Notes: generated by a model not told the origin, from the sequence alone. A stretch of 6,524 nt of DNA from Cyanobacteria bacterium T3Sed10_376R1m (GCA_003566215.1 PXEJ01000083.1:1-6524), one strand, 5' to 3'. Counted from the stretch's first letter, positions 1 through 6,235 are shown. Numbers and translations: made by a program.

Positions 1-456
1 ATTATTAGAAATTTTTTGCCAGTATTCTGAAGCTATATTTTGTTTATTATTAACGGCATTTATAATGCCTAATTTAATGGTTAATTCATCGATTAATCCT
101 TGATTTGTGTTAATACTTTCCTTGATTTGTTGTCGTGGAGTATCTGTAACACTAACGGTATTTTCATCTATTTGAGCTTCATATTTAATAACTGCGTCTA
201 AAGCACTTTTATATTGTTTTTCAGCTACTTCATAGGGATTTTGCCCCACTAAATTTTTTGCAACATCCTTTAAATTATTATCCCCTTCTGATAGAGGAGA
301 TTGATTTATTTCGGCGGTGTTAAGAATTAAGTTGGTTTGATATAGTTCTAATTGAGATTGCACTTGAGGTTCTTTTAAACTTTGTCCAAGGGCAAAAAAG
401 ACACTATATAGGGAAATAATTGTAATTATAACTAAGAGGGATCGTTTCAAAATCAT
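1..456 (-). CDS. N-terminal part of a membrane-anchored protein, probably CPBP-family intramembrane protease (truncated by window edge)
   Basis: An open frame reads leftwards from ATG at 456-454 to the window edge without a stop, giving 152 residues that begin MILKRSLLVIITII. An in-frame TAG lies 10 codons before the ATG with no other usual start between, so the start is well bounded; I see no Shine-Dalgarno. Residues about 4-24 form one hydrophobic helix preceded by K and R, a signal anchor or uncleaved leader. Then come QVQSQLELYQTNLIL (about 31-45), a polar helical stretch, and DELTIKLGIINAV (about 123-135). From memory, this order of anchor, SQLELYQTNL-like motif and LDEL..RLGI motif matches the extracytoplasmic leader of cyanobacterial CPBP (CAAX-protease/Abi) proteins. 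The catalytic EExxxR and membrane domain would lie outside the window, so protease activity is inferred only. It lies 107 bp downstream of the kinase on the same strand and could be cotranscribed with it. Confidence 0.6.
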   Translation of the reverse strand, partial: MILKRSLLVIITIISLYSVFFALGQSLKEPQVQSQLELYQTNLILNTAEINQSPLSEGDNNLKDVAKNLVGQNPYEVAEKQYKSALDAVIKYEAQIDENTVSVTDTPRQQIKESINTNQGLIDELTIKLGIINAVNNKQNIASEYWQKISNN

Positions 457-536
457 CCAGTTTGGTAAAATGGTTTTATTAGCCTACTTTAGCAAATTTC
501 CTTAGTTTTTGAGAAGTTTATTAATTCAAAAAAATG

Positions 537-551
537 TTATTATTATTATTA
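537..551. repeat. (TTA)5 trinucleotide tract
   Basis: Five tandem TTA units lie in the 107-bp gap between the kinase stop and the next minus-strand start. On the minus strand the tract reads (TAA)5 and directly follows a TATAAT (553-548) that could act as a -10 element for the downstream gene, although no convincing -35 is placed correctly. A tract this short may vary in length by slippage, but nothing else here shows a function. Confidence 0.6.
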
Positions 552-563
552 TAGTCAACTTAT

Positions 564-2324
564 TTAAGATTTATCTATTGTAAAGGACATTATTTTACTG
601 CCTTTATTTTGAGGAGAAATGATCATAATTAATTTCTTACTTATCGGGGTAATTGAACTTAATGTTAATTTTAAATCTAAGGAGTGTTGAAGGTTGCCTT
701 CTAAATCTAAAATTATTATCTTTCCTGATGAGTCGGCACAGAGAAAATAATTATTATAGGAACAGATAAAGTCAGGGAAAAAAGATAAAGGAATTCGCTT
801 AAGTTGAAATGGTCTAAACCTTATTAAAATAATGCAATTAGTGAATTTTTCCCTAGCGATAAAATGATATTTATTTTTTTTATGGCTAACAATATTTTCT
901 AAAGGTACACCTATGCAATAGTTGTGATACCAGTATCCTTTTCGGTTAAAAAATCGCAAAAATGTATAGTCTTGATTTATTTCTTTTTGGTGAAAAAGAA
1001 CTAAACCGTGCCGTTGATCAACTGCAATGACTTCTTGGGGGTAAAACTCTTTAATAATAGGGTTTAAAAAATTAGAATTATTTAGTTTAATTATCTGAAA
1101 TTCTTGTGCTAATTGATATTTTTTACCTATAGCTAACCAACTACAATTAGGTGCGATCGCAGTTAAAATTGTATCAGAAGAAAAGGACTTTAATTGAGTA
1201 ATTTTTGACCCATAATGAATTAAATTATAATGAGTAGGAATAGAACCATCCTTAGTAATTACAACACAACCATTATTAACGGGTTTTAGATCAACAATTG
1301 TACCATCAAGAGAATAATTTAAAGTAGAATCAACCACTACATCTTGACTTTCATTAAAGCTATAATTTTTGAGAATCAATTGATTATTATTAGCCAAATA
1401 TATTTGACTATCATTAACAGCACACAAACCCCCTGGAAATTCAATCTCATCAATATTGCTTAAAGTAAAACTCTTGTTTTTCCCTGATAAATAACCATCA
1501 AAATAAAGATTATCTGTAGATGCACCAGTTTCAAGGGTTAGAATATATTCCACAATCTTCAGCCTCATTTCTTTTGCCGTGCGGAAGCGATGTTGAGGTA
1601 ACTTTGCCAAAGCAATGTTTAAAATTCCTTTTAACGTAGTGGCTAACTCGGAAGGAATTTGAGGTGCTTGATTAAGATGTGCAATCATGATTTCTTGAGG
1701 ACTTCCCGAAAAAGGACGATTACCTATCAATAACTCATAGAGCATTATTCCTACCGCATAAATATCCGAACTATAAGAATATTTTCCATAAAATTGTTCC
1801 GGAGCCATATAGGCAGGAGAACCCGTATCCCCTAAACTATAATTATCCTCTTGCTGATCTTCTTTTTCAATTTTCGCTACCCCAAAATCAGAAATTTTTG
1901 CCACCCAACCATAGGGAGAAAGACTTAATAAAATATTTTCTGGTTTCAAATCCCGGTGAATAATTCCTTGTAAATGGGTGTAAGATAATCCTGCTAAAAT
2001 ATCAATAATTAATTTTAATTTTTGTTCCATATTTAAGGCAATAGAACCATCAATCAAATCCCTTAAAGTTCCCCCTTCACAATACTCTGTAACTAAATAA
2101 CGATTTTTTTCACTATGTTCTAAACCTTGACAAGAAACAATATTATGATGGTGTAAGATCAGTAATATTCTTACTTCTCGCAAAAACTTTTTCGTAGAAA
2201 ATTTATCTGCATTTAATTCTTTGAGAGCAACTAATTCCCCTGTTTCCCGGTGAATCCCACTGTAAACCGTACCAAATTGTCCTTCACCTACGGGGTTTAA
2301 CATTCGATAATGGACAGTTTTCAC
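564..2324 (-). CDS. Hanks-type serine/threonine protein kinase with C-terminal beta-propeller-like domain
   Basis: This 586-residue protein phosphorylates Ser/Thr residues of unknown targets using ATP. The kinase domain (about 7-262) has every expected element: glycine loop G13-E-G15-Q-F-G18, VALK lysine K35, helix-C glutamate E50, catalytic HRDLKPEN (H123, D125, K127, N130), DFG (D146-G148), activation-segment TGSPAYMAPEQ (167-177), D187 of subdomain IX and R246 of subdomain XI. It is therefore an active RD-type kinase of the bacterial PknB/Spk class. There are no PASTA repeats and no transmembrane segment, so it is probably cytosolic. Residues about 275-586 are rich in short beta strands spaced like WD40/PQQ-type blades (for example SGKIIILDLEGNLQHSLDL near 533-551), suggesting a sensor or scaffold. 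The start is GTG at 2324-2322: an in-frame TGA lies three codons upstream and AGGTGA sits 6 nt before it. Met8 is the only close alternative. One HIP1 site lies inside the gene. Confidence 0.96.
   Translation of the reverse strand: MKTVHYRMLNPVGEGQFGTVYSGIHRETGELVALKELNADKFSTKKFLREVRILLILHHHNIVSCQGLEHSEKNRYLVTEYCEGGTLRDLIDGSIALNMEQKLKLIIDILAGLSYTHLQGIIHRDLKPENILLSLSPYGWVAKISDFGVAKIEKEDQQEDNYSLGDTGSPAYMAPEQFYGKYSYSSDIYAVGIMLYELLIGNRPFSGSPQEIMIAHLNQAPQIPSELATTLKGILNIALAKLPQHRFRTAKEMRLKIVEYILTLETGASTDNLYFDGYLSGKNKSFTLSNIDEIEFPGGLCAVNDSQIYLANNNQLILKNYSFNESQDVVVDSTLNYSLDGTIVDLKPVNNGCVVITKDGSIPTHYNLIHYGSKITQLKSFSSDTILTAIAPNCSWLAIGKKYQLAQEFQIIKLNNSNFLNPIIKEFYPQEVIAVDQRHGLVLFHQKEINQDYTFLRFFNRKGYWYHNYCIGVPLENIVSHKKNKYHFIAREKFTNCIILIRFRPFQLKRIPLSFFPDFICSYNNYFLCADSSGKIIILDLEGNLQHSLDLKLTLSSITPISKKLIMIISPQNKGSKIMSFTIDKS
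1153..1160. repeat. HIP1 octamer GCGATCGC
   Basis: This is the cyanobacterial highly iterated palindrome, in the C-terminal half of the kinase gene. Its flank is TGCGATCGCA, like most copies in the window. Confidence 0.85.
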
Positions 2325-2330
2325 CTGATT

Positions 2331-2336
2331 TCACCT
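2331..2336 (-). promoter_or_regulatory. Shine-Dalgarno AGGTGA of the kinase gene
   Basis: On the minus strand AGGTGA is followed by 6 nt and then the GTG start, an ideal spacing that supports GTG over the ATG at codon 8. The 8-mer AGGTGAAA occurs twice, offset by exactly 10 bp (2336-2329 and 2326-2319). The second copy overlaps the start codon and is about 15 nt from the internal ATG. Confidence 0.6.
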
Positions 2337-2355
2337 ATGCTTAAGTTTAAGACGG

Positions 2356-2383
2356 ATTATTTTGATCATATAACAATTAACAA
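2356..2383 (-). promoter_or_regulatory. Candidate sigma-70-type promoter for the kinase gene
   Basis: On the minus strand TTGTTA (2383-2378, 4 of 6 matches to the -35 consensus) is separated by 16 bp from AATAAT (2361-2356, 5 of 6 matches to TATAAT). This would give a leader of about 25-30 nt containing the AGGTGA site. The DNA is AT-rich, so chance matches are common and the call is tentative. Confidence 0.3.
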
Positions 2384-2398
2384 GAGATTAACCAACCC

Positions 2399-2427
2399 TT
2401 TAATTTTTCTTTATTGTCTATTACAAT
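2399..2427 (+). promoter_or_regulatory. Weak candidate promoter for the YbjN-domain gene
   Basis: TACAAT at 2422-2427 matches TATAAT at 5 of 6 positions. The hexamer 17 bp upstream, TTTAAT at 2399-2404, matches TTGACA at only 3 of 6. It lies in the 151-bp gap between the divergent kinase and YbjN genes, where a plus-strand promoter is expected. The exact site is uncertain. Confidence 0.22.
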
Positions 2428-2475
2428 CAATTTGGTTTAAGATTTTATTGGTACTAATCAAAAAAACTAACAATC

Positions 2476-2961
2476 ATGAACACATCAGATTTACTCACTG
2501 GAGAAGTTGCAATGGAAGATAACGTTAATCAAGATGAATCACTGGTTTATCAAGTTAATCATAAGGAAGAAATTGAAACGGTTATTTCTAGTTTAGAAGA
2601 AAATGATAGCGCCATGGTGCTAGAAAATGATGGAGGTTATCTATGGAAGTTTCAATACGGTAGCGTTGAGGTTTTTGTGCAGTTAACGGGGGAAAATGAT
2701 GATGATTTACTAACTGTATGGTCAGTGATTTTACCTTTACCCGCTAAAAATGAACCAGACTTGATGAAAAAATTATTGGAGATGAATTGGAGTGGTACTT
2801 TTGAGACTTGCTTCAGTATTTTTGATAATCAGGTGGTTATTTCTTCCCAGCGTACTATTGCTGACCTTTATCCTAGTGAAATTTCTCGTATTATTACTTT
2901 AGTTGCTAGTATTGCTGATGAAAATGAGGATGCTTTAATGGCAGAATACGCAAATAATTAA
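2476..2961 (+). CDS. YbjN-domain-containing protein
   Basis: This acidic, soluble protein of 161 residues has no signal peptide or membrane segment. After a variable N-terminus (1-30) comes a compact alpha/beta domain: helix about 31-41, strands through GYLWKFQYGSVEVFVQLTG (54-72) and VWSVILPLP (81-89), a helix with MKKLLEMNW (97-105), strands FETCFSIFDNQVVISSQ (109-125) and a final helix EISRIITLVASIADE (135-149). This order, and the LLEMNW..T....F.I....VVI..QR pattern, fits the YbjN family, whose fold resembles type III secretion chaperones and which is thought to act in protein interaction rather than catalysis. ATG 2476 has no Shine-Dalgarno; the in-frame ATG at 2512 has GGAG 8 nt upstream and gives 149 residues, leaving the domain intact. 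It is divergent from the kinase and lies 80 bp before the TPR gene, with which it may be cotranscribed. No specific target can be named. Confidence 0.85.
   Translation: MNTSDLLTGEVAMEDNVNQDESLVYQVNHKEEIETVISSLEENDSAMVLENDGGYLWKFQYGSVEVFVQLTGENDDDLLTVWSVILPLPAKNEPDLMKKLLEMNWSGTFETCFSIFDNQVVISSQRTIADLYPSEISRIITLVASIADENEDALMAEYANN
2500..2503 (+). promoter_or_regulatory. GGAG ribosome-binding site favouring an alternative YbjN start at 2512
   Basis: GGAG (in the context TGGAGAAG) lies 8 nt before the in-frame ATG at 2512-2514, whereas the ATG at 2476 has only A-rich sequence before it. If ribosomes use this site, the protein starts MEDNVNQDE and is 149 residues long. Many cyanobacterial genes lack a Shine-Dalgarno, so this does not exclude the longer form. 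Confidence 0.4.
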
Positions 2962-2973
2962 CCATTAATTCAG

Positions 2974-2985
2974 GGATAATTATCC
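2974..2985. other. 12-bp perfect palindrome after the YbjN gene
   Basis: GGATAATTATCC lies 12 bp after the YbjN stop, in the 80-bp gap before the TPR gene. As RNA it can form only a short GGAU/AUCC stem with an AAUU loop, and the T-run (about 2998-3002) is 12 nt away, so it is a poor intrinsic terminator. As DNA it could be a dimeric protein site or a chance palindrome. The TATAAA at 2990-2995 just after it could be a -10 element for the TPR gene, but no good -35 accompanies it. Confidence 0.3.
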
Positions 2986-3041
2986 TCGTTATAAAACTTT
3001 TTGCTGTGTGAAACTTAATTTAGAAAATTTATCGTAATATT

Positions 3042-3545
3042 GTGAACTCTTTTGCGCAGGAAGAATTTATTAAAAAATATAGTTTAGGAAAGTCTGCTTT
3101 TGATCGTGGCCAATATCGCATTAGTGTAGAATGTTTTGAGGAAGCCTCTAAATTAATTTCTCTGAACACTTCTTTGGGAGGAGAGATACAAATCTGGCTA
3201 GTGAATGCTTATCAGGCAGTGGGAGATGAGCAAAATGCGATCGCACTTTGTCAGAAGTTGTGTAATCATCCCCACGGAGATACCAAGCGTCAAGCTAAAA
3301 GTTTGCTATACATATTAAAAGCGCCCCAGTTGCAACGTCCAAAAGAATGGATGACGGAAATTCCCGATCTCAATTCTGCTCCCAAACTACCGATAAATCG
3401 TCGCGCAAGTAGCCCTCGTAAAATTAAACCAAAACGACAAATTGAGTTAGTGGATTTAAGCACCGTAAATACGGATGATAACAAATTTATTTTTGTCAGT
3501 TTACTACTTTCTTTGGGGGTAATTTTCTCTCTATTTATTCTGTGA
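3042..3545 (+). CDS. Small tail-anchored tetratricopeptide (TPR) repeat protein
   Basis: This 167-residue protein has two TPR-like helical hairpins: about 13-43 (YSLGKSAFDRGQYRISVECF then EEASKLI) and about 48-80 (IWLVNAYQAVGDEQNAIALC then QKLC). TPRs bind other proteins, so an adaptor role is likely. A linker with RPKEWMTEIPDL (99-110) and a basic stretch PRKIKPKR (125-132) follows, then a hydrophobic segment (about 149-167) that runs to the last residue. The basic residues before it predict that the TPR part stays in the cytoplasm while the tail sits in the membrane. The RP.EW...IPDL motif is, from memory, shared by a conserved cyanobacterial family of unknown function. GTG 3042 is the only usual start near the N-terminus: an in-frame TAG lies seven codons upstream and no ATG follows before codon 104. 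There is no Shine-Dalgarno. It converges on priA with a 33-bp gap. Confidence 0.82.
   Translation: MNSFAQEEFIKKYSLGKSAFDRGQYRISVECFEEASKLISLNTSLGGEIQIWLVNAYQAVGDEQNAIALCQKLCNHPHGDTKRQAKSLLYILKAPQLQRPKEWMTEIPDLNSAPKLPINRRASSPRKIKPKRQIELVDLSTVNTDDNKFIFVSLLLSLGVIFSLFIL
3237..3244. repeat. HIP1 octamer GCGATCGC
   Basis: Cyanobacterial highly iterated palindrome inside the TPR gene. It encodes part of the NAIAL stretch of the second TPR hairpin, in a frame where GCG ATC GCA reads Ala-Ile-Ala. Confidence 0.85.
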
Positions 3546-3600
3546 TTTATCTGCACTGATCCCAAATTTCAGGTAAACTTAATCAATCCTGAGAGGATCA
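3546..3600. other. Convergent gene junction with small inverted repeats; terminator unclear
   Basis: The TPR and priA genes end 33 bp apart facing each other. A 5-bp stem with a 3-nt loop, ATCCT-GAG-AGGAT (3586-3598), lies in the last codons of priA, and TGATCC (3557-3562) pairs with GGATCA (3595-3600). Neither is followed by a T-run on either strand, so a standard intrinsic terminator is not visible, although the stems could slow polymerase or protect mRNA 3' ends. Confidence 0.25.
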
Positions 3601-6065
3601 ATGTCCATCATAAAATAGATACTACTAGGACAATACTCCCTTAAGGTTAATAAACTTTGTTTTAATTTTACCGAAAAAATATCAGGGGATTTTAATAAAA
3701 TTTGCCAACGATAACGCCTTGCTACTCTCATCACATTGGCAGGGGCAGGGCCTAATATTTCAATACTATCAGGAAGTATATCTAAACACACATCTGCGAT
3801 CGCACTTGCCGTTTCCCTAACCTTTTCCCCATCAATACCTGTGAATTTTAAAAGAATTAAATGACCATAGGGAGGATAATCTAACTCCTGCCGTTGCTCC
3901 AACTCCTTGTCAATAAAAGCAAGATAATTATGGGTTTGCACCGCCTCAATCACAGGATGTTCTGGGGAGTATGTTTGTATTATCACCTGTCCGGGATCAT
4001 CTCCACGCCCTGCCCTTCCTGCCACTTGGGTTAAGGTTTGAAAAGCTCTTTCACTAGCCCGGTAATCAGAATGAAACAATAAACCATCCGCCGAAACTAC
4101 CCCCACAAGGGTAACTTGAGCCAAATCAATGCCTTTAGTCAACATTTGCGTACCAATTAACACATCCGCCTTTCGGGCTTCAAAATCTTCTAAAATACGA
4201 CGATGGGCATTTTTTGTGCTGGTGGTATCACTGTCAAACCTTAACACAGTCAAGTCTGGAAAGGCTTTTTCTAGCTCTAATAATACTTTTTGAGTCCCCG
4301 TGCCAAAAAACTTCAAATAGGGCGAACCACAATCAGGACATTGTTTTGGATGAATTTGGGTATGGTTACAATAGTGACATCCTAACAGTTGAGTTGCCCC
4401 TTCCTTGGGGTAATGGTAAGACAAAGTCACATCACAATGGGGACATTCCATCACATAGCCACAACTACGACAGGAGACAAAGGTGCTATGGCCTCGCCGA
4501 GAGATAAATAAAATAGCTTGTTTCCCTTCCTCCTTGAGGTTGCCTAAAGCATTGCTAAGGGCATTGCTAAAGATACTGCGGTTACCCCTGCGTACCTCTT
4601 GACGCATATCAACAATTTGTACAGGGGGCATGGGGCGATTATAAACTCGGTTGGGCAGAGATAAATAATGATTTTCATTTTGTTGGGTGGTGAGTTGCCA
4701 TGTTTCTAGGGAAGGGGTAGCAGAGCCTAAAATGAGAGGACAATCTACTAATTGAGCTCGCCATCTAGCCACTGTTGAGGCGTGATAGGTAGGGCTGGGT
4801 TGGCTTTGTTTAAAGCTGGTGTCATGCTCTTCGTCTAAAATGATCATTCCGAGGTTGGGTAGGGGGGCAAAAACTGCACTTCTAGTGCCGATAACCACTT
4901 GGGGTTCCCCGGTGAGCATTTGTCGCCATGTGTCATATCTTTCTCCGTCACTCAGAGCGCTGTGATAGACACAAACTTTGTCCCCAAATCTGGCTCTAAA
5001 TCTATCTGTTAATTGGGGGGTTAAACCAATTTCTGGAACTAATACTAGGGCAGATTTTTTTTGAGTGAGGATAGGTGCGATCGCCCTTAGATATACTTCG
5101 GTTTTCCCTGAACCCGTGACACCGTGCAATAAAACTGTTTTAAAGCCCTCTAGTTTTTCAACAATATCTAATGCACATTGTTGCTCATTTGTCAATATCT
5201 TCGGTAAATCTTTTTTAGGAGCCGATTCTTGTAAAAGTCTTAAAGTTTCCCTTTCTTGGACAATGACACAGCCTTTGTTAACTAAACTATTAATTACAGA
5301 ATTACTTTTTAGCTCACATTTTTGTAGTAAGTCTTGTTGTGTTAATTCACCGCCATTATTTTTGAGCATTATTAAAACATCTCTTTGTTTTTGGGTGAGA
5401 TTTATCCCTTCATGGTCAGCAATAAAAGTAACAACTTTAATTAATTTTGGTTTTGCTTTTTGGGGGGGTTGTAAATAAGTTTGCGCCCATTGTCTTTTGA
5501 CCAAATCGCTTATTCCTTTCCTTGCTCCCCTGATTTTTTGATTGATATGACTAAAACTATAATCTCCTGTTTTGCTATTTTGTAATAGTTGCAAAACTCG
5601 CCACGCATTTACAGGACAAAAGTTTTCTGCCCCTTCAGGAATATTCTCAAATAATAACTTAACTCTTTTTTGAGATTTACCTAATAATTTTGGTGGTAAT
5701 GCTACTTTGATAACATGGATTAAATCTGTTAAATAATACTCGGAAATCTTAGTTAATAATTCCCAATAATGAGGAGGAAAAAAACCCGTGGTAATAACTT
5801 CTTCTACAGTTTTAATTTGCTCTATGGGTAAGTCTTGGGGTGGCTTATTAATAAGACGAAGTGCGATCGCACCTACCACCGAATTACCAAAAGGCACACT
5901 TAAAATATCCCCTGCCCGAATATCCACATCTTCCCCTATCCTATAGGTATATAAACCCTCAGCATAGGGACAATCTACTAATACCTCCACCCATTGAAAA
6001 GATTGAATATCATAGGGAGAAACAGGTTCAGCTAAAGTGAGAGCAGATGAATTGTGAAAAGACAT
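3579..6065 (-). CDS. priA: Primosomal protein N' (replication restart helicase PriA)
   Basis: PriA binds stalled or repaired forks and reloads the replicative helicase; it is a superfamily 2 3'-to-5' DNA helicase. The 828-residue protein has an N-terminal 3'-DNA-binding domain (about 24-125, WVEVLVDCPYAEGLYTYRI then VPFGNSVVGAI), two winged-helix-like segments (about 152-200 and 222-272), Walker A GVTGSGKT (315-322), Walker B DEEH (411-414), GSAT (447-450), a zinc module with eight cysteines in four CxxC pairs (532/535, 541/544, 563/566, 576/579), GTQM (638-641), QVAGRAGR (680-687) and a C-terminal domain with YRWQILLK (785-792). E. coli PriA has 732 residues; the extra length and second winged helix resemble the Gram-positive form of about 805. 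The ATG is bounded by an in-frame TGA nine codons upstream, with no clear Shine-Dalgarno. Ser430 replaces the Arg usual in YHAR. All catalytic motifs are present, so it should be functional. Confidence 0.98.
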   Translation of the reverse strand: MSFHNSSALTLAEPVSPYDIQSFQWVEVLVDCPYAEGLYTYRIGEDVDIRAGDILSVPFGNSVVGAIALRLINKPPQDLPIEQIKTVEEVITTGFFPPHYWELLTKISEYYLTDLIHVIKVALPPKLLGKSQKRVKLLFENIPEGAENFCPVNAWRVLQLLQNSKTGDYSFSHINQKIRGARKGISDLVKRQWAQTYLQPPQKAKPKLIKVVTFIADHEGINLTQKQRDVLIMLKNNGGELTQQDLLQKCELKSNSVINSLVNKGCVIVQERETLRLLQESAPKKDLPKILTNEQQCALDIVEKLEGFKTVLLHGVTGSGKTEVYLRAIAPILTQKKSALVLVPEIGLTPQLTDRFRARFGDKVCVYHSALSDGERYDTWRQMLTGEPQVVIGTRSAVFAPLPNLGMIILDEEHDTSFKQSQPSPTYHASTVARWRAQLVDCPLILGSATPSLETWQLTTQQNENHYLSLPNRVYNRPMPPVQIVDMRQEVRRGNRSIFSNALSNALGNLKEEGKQAILFISRRGHSTFVSCRSCGYVMECPHCDVTLSYHYPKEGATQLLGCHYCNHTQIHPKQCPDCGSPYLKFFGTGTQKVLLELEKAFPDLTVLRFDSDTTSTKNAHRRILEDFEARKADVLIGTQMLTKGIDLAQVTLVGVVSADGLLFHSDYRASERAFQTLTQVAGRAGRGDDPGQVIIQTYSPEHPVIEAVQTHNYLAFIDKELEQRQELDYPPYGHLILLKFTGIDGEKVRETASAIADVCLDILPDSIEILGPAPANVMRVARRYRWQILLKSPDIFSVKLKQSLLTLREYCPSSIYFMMDIDPLRID
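3796..3803. repeat. HIP1 octamer GCGATCGC
   Basis: Cyanobacterial highly iterated palindrome in the 3' part of priA, encoding Ala-Ile-Ala in the C-terminal domain (SAIADV). Confidence 0.85.
5077..5084. repeat. HIP1 octamer GCGATCGC
   Basis: Cyanobacterial highly iterated palindrome in priA, just after the Walker A region (RAIAPIL). It is the only copy in the window followed by CC rather than A. Confidence 0.85.
5863..5870. repeat. HIP1 octamer GCGATCGC
   Basis: Cyanobacterial highly iterated palindrome near the 5' end of priA, encoding the GAIAL stretch of the 3'-DNA-binding domain. Confidence 0.85.
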
Positions 6066-6082
6066 AAAAAAATAAACCCTAG

Positions 6083-6141
6083 ATTCTCACCTCATTATAA
6101 ACCGATGACAAGACAAGGAAGATTATATTCTCACGACTCAT
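6083..6141. repeat. Direct repeat ATTCTCAC(N0/N2)CTCAT in the priA promoter region
   Basis: ATTCTCAC directly followed by CTCAT (6083-6095) recurs as ATTCTCAC-GA-CTCAT (6127-6141), 44 bp further on. On the minus strand the copies read ATGAG..GTGAGAAT, and each abuts a TATAAT hexamer (6099-6094 and 6127-6122). They could be binding sites for a regulator of priA, or the trace of a small duplication. Confidence 0.4.
6094..6099 (-). promoter_or_regulatory. priA: Candidate -10 element TATAAT of the priA promoter
   Basis: A perfect TATAAT on the minus strand lies 28 bp before the priA ATG, which would leave a leader of roughly 20 nt. No good TTGACA match stands 16-18 bp upstream, so an activator or an unusual sigma factor may be needed. 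A second TATAAT at 6127-6122 is an alternative with an equally poor -35. Confidence 0.35.
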
Positions 6142-6235
6142 ACAGGATTGCGATATAAGCTATTTTTGTTGAAACGTGTCGTTCAATTTTTATTAAATAC
6201 TTCTAGGATTGAGAAATTGCAAGTGTTTTCGGAGT

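Noticed and set aside
2310..2522. Plus-strand open frame of 70 codons across the kinase/YbjN divergent region
   Set aside because: It overlaps the kinase start and the YbjN start in other frames, covers the expected promoter region, and its translation shows no recognisable domain.
3290..3565. Minus-strand open frame of 91 codons opposite the TPR gene
   Set aside because: It lies almost wholly antisense to the TPR gene, which has clear helical repeats and a membrane tail; the antisense product resembles nothing.
4214..4507. Plus-strand open frame of 97 codons inside priA
   Set aside because: It is antisense to the zinc-binding and helicase motifs of PriA and is best explained as a by-product of those conserved codons.
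5065..5478. Plus-strand open frame of 137 codons inside priA
   Set aside because: It is antisense to the Walker A and winged-helix regions, has no homology I recognise, and no promoter or ribosome site supports it.
6169..6191. Intrinsic terminator on the plus strand (TTGAAACG, loop TGT, CGTTCAA, then TTTTT)
   Set aside because: The stem has a bulge, few G-C pairs, and no plus-strand gene upstream to terminate; noted in the intergenic entry but not called.
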